In this document: positions 18,194-26,159 of the stretch, one piece after another | Numbering within the stretch: position 1 is the first letter of the stretch | Layout of the letters: every line of letters starts with the position of its first letter | NCBI GenBank assembly: GCA_903857865.1 | Contig: CAIOGO010000021.1 | Coordinates: 15,810 to 79,809 of the forward strand | From: an uncultured bacterium | GTDB taxonomy: Bacteria > Bipolaricaulota > Bipolaricaulia > UBA7950 > UBA9294 | Reading direction: 5' to 3' | DNA length: 64,000 bases | Made by a program: the position numbers and the translations under genes | The notes under the pieces: model-generated | What the model saw: the letters and a program-made list of their open reading frames with translations, nothing else | Told to the model about the DNA's origin: nothing | The model's database searches: none

Positions 18194-20152
18194 GTGTCGG
18201 AGGCGAAAAAGTGGGTCAAGAAGGACCCAACGCGTGAGAACGTCTTCTGGCCCACAGACGAACTGAAGAAGAGAGCGTGGGTTTCGGACGAGGCGATCTA
18301 CAAGCAGGCGGCGGCGGACCCGGTCGGATTCTGGGCAAAGCAAGCCGAGGAGCTTCACTGGTTCAAGAAGTGGGACAAGGCGTACGATCCCACTCCGTAC
18401 GCCTACAAGTGGTTCGTCGGTGGGAAAACGAACCTCTCGTACAACTCCCTCGACCGGCACATCGAGGCCGGCCACGGCGACCGAGTTGCCATCATCTGGG
18501 AACCGGAGCCGGTGGAGGAGAAGGCCCTGCACATCACGTTCAAAGAGCTGCATGAGCGCGTGTGCAAGTTCGCCAACGGCCTCAAGTCGCTCGGCGTGAA
18601 GAAGGGCGACCGCGTCGGAATCTACCTTCCGATGATCCCCGAGGCCGTCGTCGCGATGCAGGCCTGCGCGCGCATCGGCGCGCCGCACAGCGTCGTGTTC
18701 TCGGCGTTCAGCCCCGAGTCGCTGCGTGACCGCATGGACGACGCCGGCGCGAAGGTGCTCATCACCGCCGACGGTTACTACCGCCGCGGCAAGCCGATCG
18801 ACCTCAAGAAGGCGGCCGAGCAAGGCGCCGAGGGGACAAAGGTCGAGAAGATCGTCGTCGTGAAGCGCCTCGACGGCTCGGCGCCGATGAAGGCCGGGCG
18901 CGACGTGTGGTACCACGACTTGGTCGCCAAGGCGTCGGCCGATTGCCCGGCCGAGCCCCTCGACTCAGAGCACTTGTCGTACCTGCTCTACACCTCGGGC
19001 ACCACGGGCAAGCCGAAAGGAATCATGCACACCACCGGCGGCTACGCCGTCCAGTCGTACGTGACCGCCAAGTGGAACTTCGACCTCCACCCCGGCGACA
19101 TCTTCTGGTGCACGGCCGACGTCGGCTGGGTCACCGGCCACACCTACATCAACTACGGCCCGCTCATGAACGGCGTCACCTCGTTCATGTACGAGGGCTC
19201 GCCCGACGTGCCCGACTACGGCCGCATGTGGGACATGATCCAGAGGCACAAGATCACGCAGCTCTACACGGCGCCGACGCTGATTCGCATGCTCCTTAAG
19301 TGGGGCGACGAGTGGCCGGCGAAGTACGACCTCACGAGCCTGCGGCTCCTCGGCACGGTCGGCGAGCCGATCAACGTCGACGCTTGGATGTGGTACTTCG
19401 AGAAGATCGGCGGCGGCCGCTGCCCAATCATCGACACTTGGTGGCAGACCGAGACCGGCGCAAACATGGTCAACAACCTGCCCGGCATCGGGCCGTTCAT
19501 TCCAACCGTCGCTGGTCGCGGCTTTCCCGGGATCATCGGCGACATCCTCGACTCGGGCGGCCAGTCGATGAAGGTCGGCGAGGGCGGCTACCTCGCGATC
19601 TTCAGCCCGTTCCCGCCGGCCCTGACGCGCGGCATCTACGGCGACATGGACCGCTTCAAGACCCAGTACTTCTCCGACTACGGTCCGGAGCGCTACTTCA
19701 CGAGCGACGGCGCCCGCAAGGACGAGATGGGCAACTTCCGCATCACCGGGCGCGTCGACGACGTCATGAATGTCGCCGGCCACCGGTTGGCGACTGCCGA
19801 AGTCGAGAGCGCGCTGGCGCAGAACGACAAGGTCAGCGAAGTGGCCGTCGTATCCAAGCCGCACGATCTCAAGGGCGAGGTCCCCGTGGCCTTCGTCCTC
19901 CTGCGCAAGGGCATCGAGCCGTCCGACGAAATCCGCAAGGACCTATTGGCGACCGTCAATCGCGTCATCGGACCCACCGGGCGGCCGGAGGAGATCATCT
20001 TCGCGCACGACGTGCCCAAGACGCGAAGCGGCAAGATCATGCGCCGTATCTTGAAGGCGCTCGTCCGCAACGAACCCGTCGGCGACCTGACGACGCTCCT
20101 GAACCCGGAGACCGTCGACGAGTTGAAGAAGGCCGTCGGCTACAAGGGCTAG
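18194..20152 (+). CDS. acs: Acetyl-CoA synthetase, AMP-forming
   Basis: 652-residue acetate:CoA ligase. The adenylation P-loop region is YTSGTTGKPKGIMHTTGG, the acetate pocket contains DVGWVTGH and DTWWQTETG, and the C-terminal PKTRSGKIMRR holds the lysine that is regulated by acetylation in this family. The N-terminal ACAS segment (FWAKQAEELHW) is present. The start is GTG at 18194 with AGGAGG upstream. A transporter gene of the OFA type follows. The direction in vivo (acetate use, or propionate activation) is not set by sequence. Confidence 0.96.
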   Translation: MSEAKKWVKKDPTRENVFWPTDELKKRAWVSDEAIYKQAAADPVGFWAKQAEELHWFKKWDKAYDPTPYAYKWFVGGKTNLSYNSLDRHIEAGHGDRVAIIWEPEPVEEKALHITFKELHERVCKFANGLKSLGVKKGDRVGIYLPMIPEAVVAMQACARIGAPHSVVFSAFSPESLRDRMDDAGAKVLITADGYYRRGKPIDLKKAAEQGAEGTKVEKIVVVKRLDGSAPMKAGRDVWYHDLVAKASADCPAEPLDSEHLSYLLYTSGTTGKPKGIMHTTGGYAVQSYVTAKWNFDLHPGDIFWCTADVGWVTGHTYINYGPLMNGVTSFMYEGSPDVPDYGRMWDMIQRHKITQLYTAPTLIRMLLKWGDEWPAKYDLTSLRLLGTVGEPINVDAWMWYFEKIGGGRCPIIDTWWQTETGANMVNNLPGIGPFIPTVAGRGFPGIIGDILDSGGQSMKVGEGGYLAIFSPFPPALTRGIYGDMDRFKTQYFSDYGPERYFTSDGARKDEMGNFRITGRVDDVMNVAGHRLATAEVESALAQNDKVSEVAVVSKPHDLKGEVPVAFVLLRKGIEPSDEIRKDLLATVNRVIGPTGRPEEIIFAHDVPKTRSGKIMRRILKALVRNEPVGDLTTLLNPETVDELKKAVGYKG

Positions 20153-20192
20153 GAAGGACCGTGCCAGCAAGCGGCATAAGACAAAGCAACGA

Positions 20193-20220
20193 AGGGGCGG
20201 CGCGGCCGCCCCTCTCTCTT
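20193..20220 (+). terminator. GC-rich hairpin after acs
   Basis: AGGGGCGGC at 20193-20201 pairs perfectly with GCCGCCCCT at 20205-20213 across a GCG loop, followed by CTCTCTT. The tail is pyrimidine-rich but not a true U-run, so this may be a weak terminator or attenuator between acs and the transporter gene. Confidence 0.45.
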
Positions 20221-20231
20221 CGGGGGAGGGG

Positions 20232-21515
20232 ATGATGAGCACAGCGGAAAAGCGGGCGAGCCAAGACAAGCTCGAGACCACGCGTTGGCTGTACGTCGGA
20301 GTCGGGTTCCTGATCAACATCTGTCTTGGCGCGGTGTACGCGTTCAGCGTGTTCCGGCCGCCGCTCCAGAAGCTGTGGGGCATTACGGCCACCCAGGCAG
20401 GACTGCCGTTCATGGTGTTCCTCGGCATGTTCGCACTGGCCATGGCGCTCGCCGGCCCGCTGGTCGAGAAGTGGGGGCCGCGCAAGACGAGCCTGCTCGG
20501 CGGATTGCTCGTCGGCGGTGGATGGATCCTGTCGGGGTTCTCCCCGAACATCTGGGTCCTCACTCTGCTCTACGGCGTAGTCGGCGGTGGCGGCGTGGGC
20601 ATCCTGTACGGCTGCCCCATTGCCGTCTCCGGCAAGTGGTTCCCGGACAAGAAGGGCCTCGCCGTCGGGCTGACCGTCATGGGCTTCGGCCTCTCGGCGC
20701 TCCTTCTCGCCCCGATCGCCGACTCGCTGATCACGGGCATGGGCGTCGTTCGCACGTTCACCGTGCTCGGGGGTGCGTTCCTCGTTCTTCTGCTCCTCCT
20801 GTCGTTGCCGCTCAAGTTCCCGCCGCAGGGCTGGTCGCCGAAGCGCTGCGAGCCCGCCAGCGGCAAGCCCGGGAAAGCCAAGGCGCCAGCCTGCGTCTTC
20901 GGAGACCTCGACCGCGGTCAGATGGTCAAGCGCGGGACGTTCCACGCATTGTGGGGCTGCTACACCATCGGCTGCCTTGCCGGCCTGATGTCGATCGGCA
21001 TCGCGAAGCCGTTCGGACTCGAGGTCGCTGGAGTCAACAGCTCTCTGGCCACCCTCGCCGTCTCGATCTTCGCCATCCCCAACGCCATCGGCCGGCCGCT
21101 CTTCGGGTGGCTCACTGACCGAGTAACCCCGCGCTACGCGGCCGCCTGGTCTTTCACGTCGATCCTTCTTGCGGCGGCGTTCGTCTACTTCTTCGGGAAG
21201 GGCAGCACCGTGGTCTACTTTGTCTCATTCGTCCTCCTCTACCTGAATCTCGGCGGCTGGCTCGCCATCGCGCCCACAGCTACGGCAACATTCTTTGGGA
21301 CGAAACACTACGCGAGGAACTACGGCATTGTGTTTACCGCCTACGGCGTCGGAGCGATCCTCGGCAGCGTCCTCTCGGGCATGATTCGCGACGCCACGCA
21401 GAGCTACCTCCCGGTGTTCCTGCCAGTCATGGCTCTGGCGGCGCTCGGGTTCATCGTTGCCCTTTTCGGCCTCAAGCCGCCCGGAGCACCCGTAGCGCAG
21501 AAGGCGAAGAACTAG
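20232..21515 (+). CDS. OFA (oxalate/formate antiporter-like) MFS transporter
   Basis: About 427-residue, 12-segment MFS protein. The start GAVYAFSVFRPPL after the first helix, the KWGPRKTS loop 2-3 motif, GGGGVGILYG in helix 4 and the KWFPDKKGLAVGLTVMG loop are diagnostic of the OFA family, which moves small carboxylates such as oxalate, formate or lactate. Placed directly after acs, a monocarboxylate role such as acetate, formate or lactate is plausible but unproved. GGGGGAGGGG lies immediately upstream; of the tandem ATGs at 20232 and 20235, the second has better spacing. Confidence 0.88.
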   Translation: MMSTAEKRASQDKLETTRWLYVGVGFLINICLGAVYAFSVFRPPLQKLWGITATQAGLPFMVFLGMFALAMALAGPLVEKWGPRKTSLLGGLLVGGGWILSGFSPNIWVLTLLYGVVGGGGVGILYGCPIAVSGKWFPDKKGLAVGLTVMGFGLSALLLAPIADSLITGMGVVRTFTVLGGAFLVLLLLLSLPLKFPPQGWSPKRCEPASGKPGKAKAPACVFGDLDRGQMVKRGTFHALWGCYTIGCLAGLMSIGIAKPFGLEVAGVNSSLATLAVSIFAIPNAIGRPLFGWLTDRVTPRYAAAWSFTSILLAAAFVYFFGKGSTVVYFVSFVLLYLNLGGWLAIAPTATATFFGTKHYARNYGIVFTAYGVGAILGSVLSGMIRDATQSYLPVFLPVMALAALGFIVALFGLKPPGAPVAQKAKN

Positions 21516-21537
21516 AGACGACGATTCGATCTGACGA

Positions 21538-21577
21538 GGCGGGGCTGCTCGCACGTTGAGCGGCCCCGCTTTCTGTT
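21538..21577 (+). terminator. Rho-independent terminator after the OFA transporter
   Basis: GCGGGGCTGCTC at 21539-21550 pairs with GAGCGGCCCCGC at 21558-21569 (one internal T-G pair), 7-nt loop, followed by TTTCTGTT at 21570-21577. Confidence 0.82.
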
Positions 21578-21647
21578 CACACCCGGAAGCAACCGGTCGC
21601 CCCGCAGCGACGGCGGCGGTAAGCTCTCTGCAAGCAAAGGAGGCGGC

Positions 21648-22211
21648 GTGACGCGCAGCGCGGACAACCTCATCTGGATCGACCTCGAAACGACCGGCCT
21701 TGACCCGGAGACGCGCGTCGTTCTCGAAATCGCCTGTCTGATCACCGACAAGGATCTGAACGAGCTCGGCGACGGCATCGACCTCGTCGTGCATCAGGAG
21801 GGCCACGCGATCGGCCAACTCGACCCCTGGTGCGTCAAGCAGCATGCGGCGAGCGGATTGCTTGACGCATCGCGCGCCTCAACGACGTCGCTCGCCGAGG
21901 CGGAGGCGCAGACCCTGGCCTACGTCAAGCGCCATTGCCTGTCGGGGAAGACGCCTCTCTGCGGCAACTCGGTGTGCTTCGACCGCCGCTTCCTCATCCG
22001 CCACATGCCAAAGCTCGAAGCGACCTTCCACTACCGCAACGTCGACGTGAGCTCGATCAAGGAGTTGGCTCGCCGTTGGCGGCCGGAGGTTGTCGAGAAG
22101 CAGACGAAGCTGTCGCGGCACCGCTCGCTCGACGACGTGCGCGAGTCGATCGCCGAGCTGCGCCTGTACCGCGAAGCCTTCTTCCAGGAGCCGCCGTGCG
22201 CGACGCCGTAG
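21648..22211 (+). CDS. orn: Oligoribonuclease
   Basis: 187-residue DEDDh 3'-5' exoribonuclease that degrades di- to pentaribonucleotides, including pGpG from c-di-GMP breakdown. Acidic motifs are WIDLETTGLDP near the N-terminus, GNSVCFDRRFL in the middle and the C-terminal HRSLDDVRESI with the catalytic His and Asp. The start is GTG at 21648 with AAGGAGG 5 nt upstream. The next gene starts within its last 16 nt. A c-di-GMP-making GGDEF protein is encoded elsewhere in the window. Confidence 0.95.
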   Translation: MTRSADNLIWIDLETTGLDPETRVVLEIACLITDKDLNELGDGIDLVVHQEGHAIGQLDPWCVKQHAASGLLDASRASTTSLAEAEAQTLAYVKRHCLSGKTPLCGNSVCFDRRFLIRHMPKLEATFHYRNVDVSSIKELARRWRPEVVEKQTKLSRHRSLDDVRESIAELRLYREAFFQEPPCATP

Positions 22212-23164
22212 CGTGGAGCGACATCGAGGCGGCGCAGCGGCGCATCGTCCCGTTCGCTCACCGCACGCCGATCCACACGTCGCGCTTGCTCGATGCAGCC
22301 TGCGGTGCCAGCGTCTTCCTCAAGTGCGAGAACTTCCAACGGACCGGTTCGTTCAAGTTCCGCGGAGCTACGAACGCCGTCGCAGCGCTCGACGCCGGCA
22401 CGCGCAGCCGGGGTGTGATCGCCGACTCCAGCGGCAATCATGCCCAAGCGCTCGCACTGGCCGCGTGCCTGCACCAAACCCACGCCACGCTCGTCATCCC
22501 CGAGAACGCGAACCCCGCGAAGGTCGAGGCGACGCGCGGCTACGGCGCCCACGTCGTCTTCTGCCTGCCGACGCACCAAGGCCGGCGCGACGCCGTCGAG
22601 TGCCTCGTGCGGGAGACGGGCGCCGTCTACGTCTCGCCGCACGACGACCCGCTCGTCATCGCCGGCCAGGGCACCGCGGCGTGCGAGCTTCTTGACGACG
22701 TGCCGGACCTGGACATGATCCTCGCCCCCGTCGGCGGCGGGGGGCTCTTGTCCGGCACGCTGCTCGCCACGCGGCACATGGCCCCGAAAGTGAGGGTCGT
22801 CGGCTGCGAGCCGGCCGGAGCCGATGACGCTGCGCGTTCGCTCAGAACGGGCGAGCGGATCACCAACTTCGTCCCGCGCACGATGGCCGACGGCCTGCGC
22901 ACGCCGCTCGGCGAACTCGCGTTCGACATCCTGCGAAAGGCTCACCTGGATGACATCGTCCTCGTGAATGAGGACGAGATCCTGACCGCCATGCGCTTCA
23001 TCTGGGAGCGCGCCAAGCTCGTTATCGAACCCTCGGCCGCCGTCGCCCTAGCGCCGCTTCTCTTCGGGAAGCTCAACATCGCCGGCCAGCGCGTCGGCGT
23101 CATCGTCTCCGGCGGCAACGTCGACCTCGAGCCGCTCTTCACAACGCTGAAAGGAGCACCATGA
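22196..23164 (+). CDS. Threonine/serine dehydratase family, PLP-dependent
   Basis: 322-residue fold-type II PLP enzyme. The cofactor lysine is K54 in GSFKFRGAT, SSGNHAQALA is the substrate loop, and VGGGGLLSG binds the PLP phosphate. No C-terminal ACT regulatory domain is present, so it resembles catabolic threonine dehydratase or serine racemase rather than biosynthetic IlvA. The GTG start at 22196 lies inside the end of orn with CCAGGAG upstream; the longer open frame to 21935 is antisense-like overlap with orn. It is followed by a coupled DUF3795 gene (ATGA). Confidence 0.88.
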   Translation: MRDAVAWSDIEAAQRRIVPFAHRTPIHTSRLLDAACGASVFLKCENFQRTGSFKFRGATNAVAALDAGTRSRGVIADSSGNHAQALALAACLHQTHATLVIPENANPAKVEATRGYGAHVVFCLPTHQGRRDAVECLVRETGAVYVSPHDDPLVIAGQGTAACELLDDVPDLDMILAPVGGGGLLSGTLLATRHMAPKVRVVGCEPAGADDAARSLRTGERITNFVPRTMADGLRTPLGELAFDILRKAHLDDIVLVNEDEILTAMRFIWERAKLVIEPSAAVALAPLLFGKLNIAGQRVGVIVSGGNVDLEPLFTTLKGAP

Positions 23165-23619
23165 CTCAAGCAAGACTCGACGCGTATTGCGGCCTCTACT
23201 GTGGAGCCTGTCTGATCTACCGCTGCACCCAAGACGGCAACCTTGCCACCGCGGCCGCAACGCTCGGCCGGCCGGAGGAAGGCCTCGCCTGCGATGGGTG
23301 CCGCTCAAGCAGAGTGACGCTCGCCTGCCGCGACTGCTGGTATCGCGACTGTCCAGCCAAGAAAGGCTACACGTCCTGCGCCGAGTGCCCCGAGATGCCG
23401 TGCGATTCGCTCAAGAGCCTTCAGACACGTCGGCCCCACCTCGTCGAGATCGTCGACAACTTGGAGCGGATCCGCGCCGACGGCCACGCCCGTTGGTGCG
23501 CCGACCAGGCCAAGCGCTGGACGTGCCCGTCGTGCGGCAAGGCCACATGGTGGTACGAGTCGAAGTGCAGCGCGTGCGGTGCGGCGGTCCCGACGGGGTA
23601 CAGGATGCAGGCGCAGTAG
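23161..23619 (+). CDS. DUF3795 cysteine-rich protein
   Basis: 152-residue protein with about 17 cysteines. The N-terminal CGLYCGAC pattern and the spaced pairs CDGC, CRDCWYRDC and CAECPEMPC match DUF3795; a C-terminal zinc-ribbon-like CPSC...CSAC pair follows. Metal binding is likely, but no function is known. The start overlaps the dehydratase stop (ATGA), indicating coupling. It marks the last gene before the less GC-rich accessory island. Confidence 0.85.
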   Translation: MTQARLDAYCGLYCGACLIYRCTQDGNLATAAATLGRPEEGLACDGCRSSRVTLACRDCWYRDCPAKKGYTSCAECPEMPCDSLKSLQTRRPHLVEIVDNLERIRADGHARWCADQAKRWTCPSCGKATWWYESKCSACGAAVPTGYRMQAQ

Positions 23620-23711
23620 CACGAGTCTGAAAGAGGACTTCGGCAGAGTCACAGGGAGCCGCATAGATCCGGCAAGCGTCAACGCCGGGTGCGTTATCCA
23701 AACCCGCCGGC

Positions 23712-23929
23712 CTACTTGAGGTCGTCCGACAGCCGGCCTGTGCGCTTAGCGATGCGCGCCAACATCCGTGGGCCGATCTCGTCTGGGTCTCGAAACGCGA
23801 ACGTGTAGTCGGCCAGCCTGGGGGGGAGAGAACGCGATGAGAGCCCCTAACCTCGCGCTTGATGGACCGACCTCTTCGGAGGAGTGCCGCGAGAACTTGG
23901 CGAGCCTTCGTTGACGGCCACTGGCTCAT
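23712..23929 (-). pseudogene. hicA: HicA mRNA interferase toxin gene with a one-base frameshift
   Basis: The ATG at 23929 overlaps the hicB stop as ATGA. The first about 39 codons read as HicA (MSQWPSTKARQVLAALL, then GSHRVL...PGW, with the catalytic His in GSHR). After the tryptophan the frame is lost, but one frame over the sequence continues as a normal HicA tail (DYTFAFRDPDEIGPRMLARI, then AKRTGRLSDDLK and stop). The span of 218 nt is one base short of 73 codons. The break is just after a run of seven C (plus-strand G at 23820-23826). Either the toxin is inactivated or the base call is wrong. Confidence 0.85.
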
Positions 23930-24126
23930 GCGTGGACAGCAAAGAGGTCGTCCAACTCAGGCACAGATTCGCCGTGATCGAGACGGTCGGCGATAACGCG
24001 GAGAGCTAGAGCCTCTGCCTTCGAAATGGCTTGTGGGCGACTCTCCCCGTAGACCATCACGCCCGGCAGATCCGGCACCTCGGCAATCCACCGGCCGTCC
24101 TCTTCCTGCTCAATCTCGATCCGCAT
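23926..24126 (-). CDS. hicB: HicB-family antitoxin
   Basis: 66-residue HicB-like antitoxin, normally binding HicA and repressing the operon. The degraded RNase H-like core is visible: EEDGRWIAEVPDLPGVMVYG, then a helix with SKAEALALRVIADRL. There is no C-terminal DNA-binding domain of the long HicB type. The ATG at 24126 has GGAGGTTGG upstream; the longer frame to 24369 has no similarity. The order hicB-hicA with overlap is common in this variant. It is intact although its toxin partner is frameshifted. Confidence 0.85.
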   Translation of the reverse strand: MRIEIEQEEDGRWIAEVPDLPGVMVYGESRPQAISKAEALALRVIADRLDHGESVPELDDLFAVHA

Positions 24127-24387
24127 CTTGCCAACCTCCAACCCGCACGGTAGCAGAACGAGAGCAGGCCGAGCAAGACTGCGCCGCGAATGGGACAGGC
24201 GCAGTGCCCGCACGATCCCGCCGTGAGAGTGGCAGCCTGTCAGGCGGATCGTTCTTCTAGGTGCCGGTCCGCCGGAGTGAACGGAGAACGGCAAGAGCCA
24301 ACCCCGGCGCCGGGAGTGGTTTCGGCCAGGTCTGCACTGCCAAGCTCTCCCCGGGGTGCTCCACTGCAAGATCAGACCCCACGGCCC

Positions 24388-25008
24388 CTAGCTGCTTACT
24401 TGGCCTAGTGGCTTAGGGCACGACAGCTGACCGGCGATACTTGACAACTCCTTGAGTACGTCAGCCATGTCATCGTAGGTCAGCAAAGCAGAATCGGCCT
24501 GGAGACCGTCGTTAGTGAGCCAGACGGGCATTGTTGCGTCCGGGGGTAGTTGACCTGCAGCAATCGCCTTGTCAGCGTGTTTCGAGCGGCCGTAGATTAG
24601 GTTCAGGCGATCAAGTACTGAACCGTCGCGATTCTCGAAGAGATCTTCGCCGGTCCATTTTCGGATGACTTCAAGTGCCTGATACGATTGCGCGACGAAC
24701 GATTCGAAGTGGAAGACGGCCCGGAGGTAGAGCGTGATCGCGCCTCGGCCACCGGATACGTACTGCTGGAGGGCGATACGCGCGTTCTCATGCTCGACGA
24801 ATGCCATCTCAGCCCGACGGAGGAGTACGAAAGTGTATGCGCGATACGGCGCTTGAACGTCAACGCGGAGCATTGAGTTCAGCACGAAGTTGGCAACCCA
24901 ATCCTCACACTGATCGTCGAAGCCAGTCATGTCAATTGCGTTGCACTCTGTGAGTTTCGAGAGATCTGGGGCTACGTACTTGTCCAGTGCCCAGTTCGTC
25001 AGAGGCAT
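24388..25008 (-). CDS. Unrecognised 206-residue island protein
   Basis: Not recognised. Mostly alpha-helical, soluble, without signal peptide. Notable segments are FVLLRRAEMAFVEHENARIA, AVFHFESFVAQSYQALEVI and RLNLIYGRSKHADKAI; the last pattern, an Arg close to a His at a helix start, is vaguely reminiscent of HEPN-like proteins, but this is only an impression. The ATG at 25008 has GGGAGAG upstream. Its third positions are visibly less GC-biased than those of the flanking housekeeping genes, consistent with transfer. It reads in the same direction as the restriction gene pair. Confidence 0.6.
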   Translation of the reverse strand: MPLTNWALDKYVAPDLSKLTECNAIDMTGFDDQCEDWVANFVLNSMLRVDVQAPYRAYTFVLLRRAEMAFVEHENARIALQQYVSGGRGAITLYLRAVFHFESFVAQSYQALEVIRKWTGEDLFENRDGSVLDRLNLIYGRSKHADKAIAAGQLPPDATMPVWLTNDGLQADSALLTYDDMADVLKELSSIAGQLSCPKPLGQVSS

Positions 25009-25127
25009 AGTCTCTCCCAGCACCTTCCGCGGTTCAGTGTTCCTTACGAGACTGCGCGAACGGAATCCGCGCCATTTCCCCGGCATTTCTCTTCATCTAC
25101 AACAGGAGCTACTACCCGCCGACAGCA

Positions 25128-26159
25128 TCATGGCTGGCTTTTCGAGTGTTCTCCAAGTTGCTTGTCGAGTTCGACAGCAACTTCGGAAGGATCCAGGTCT
25201 GCGGGTATGGCGATCACACAGGGTGCGAGGTCAAGCTGCGATCTCGTGAACACTCCCTGGATCTGACTCAGCTCATCCCATGAAATCAAGTATGCGCTCG
25301 CCCGTGCTTCACTACGAGACACGACAGTGACCTGCACGTCAAAAACCGTGTCCTGCTTGGGGAACTTCGCGGCTATGTCGACCCGTATTCTGGGAAGGTC
25401 GAGTTTGATCGGGTCTGCGTCTAGGACACAAAGCTGGACTTCGAGGCGCTGTGGTGGGAGCTGACCGAGCGTTTCCAGGCCATGAAGGTGAGTCAGCTCG
25501 TCGAGAGCTCGTCGGAGACACTTCTCTTCGAAAGCATCCATTGTCCAGATTCCTTGCAGATAGCGGAGTATGGAGACGAATATGACCGTGAGGTTGCGGC
25601 GGTCCGCTTCCGTGATCAGAACGGTAGGGCCGATTACTCCACGCTTCGTGCTCGATACCTCGAGCGTGCCGCTTGCTGATGTGAAACGCCGATCGTGAAT
25701 GATGGTGCCGCGCAGCGGTTCGAGCTGCTCATACAGGCCACATAGCCTTTCGCGAAGCCACGGCCGCGCCTCTATCAGACGCGGAAACTGGAGAGGCCCC
25801 TTGAGTGCGTCGATCTTCTCCGCAAACGTGTACGCCTTACGCGTTGGAGCGACACCGTTTTCGACCAACACCCACTCGATCAGCATGTCGAGGATCTTGA
25901 ACGCTGTGACGAACACGAGTGGTGCACCGACCTTGAGGAACCCGCCGCGCCAGTCGCCGACTGTAATGCTCGATGAGGCGTACTTCAGTGTCTTTGGCGA
26001 CGCGCCGCTCGGGGGATAGATGAACTCATCTGGGTCGCTGGCGGCAATTCGGCGCTCGGCAATCTCGTACACAGCTTCAAGAAGCCACGTCTCGTACTCA
26101 GTGTGCTCCTCCAACGCTGCGAGTGAGCCGGCCCCGTACAGGCTGGAGAGTCGTGTCAT
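25128..26159 (-). CDS. Unrecognised 343-residue protein coupled to the MmeI-like gene
   Basis: Not recognised as a named family. The start overlaps the stop of the restriction-methyltransferase gene as ATGA, so it is almost certainly translated with it. Residues about 1-210 are helical and contain PLRGTIIHDRRF, which fits an R-x4-H HEPN-type RNase motif; a beta-rich C-terminal part (about 225-343: VQLCVLDADPIKLDLPRIRVD) follows. A HEPN toxin, an accessory specificity factor, or an immunity protein are all possible. Longer in-frame sequence upstream is antisense-free overlap with the restriction gene and is not used. Confidence 0.65.
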   Translation of the reverse strand: MTRLSSLYGAGSLAALEEHTEYETWLLEAVYEIAERRIAASDPDEFIYPPSGASPKTLKYASSSITVGDWRGGFLKVGAPLVFVTAFKILDMLIEWVLVENGVAPTRKAYTFAEKIDALKGPLQFPRLIEARPWLRERLCGLYEQLEPLRGTIIHDRRFTSASGTLEVSSTKRGVIGPTVLITEADRRNLTVIFVSILRYLQGIWTMDAFEEKCLRRALDELTHLHGLETLGQLPPQRLEVQLCVLDADPIKLDLPRIRVDIAAKFPKQDTVFDVQVTVVSRSEARASAYLISWDELSQIQGVFTRSQLDLAPCVIAIPADLDPSEVAVELDKQLGEHSKSQP

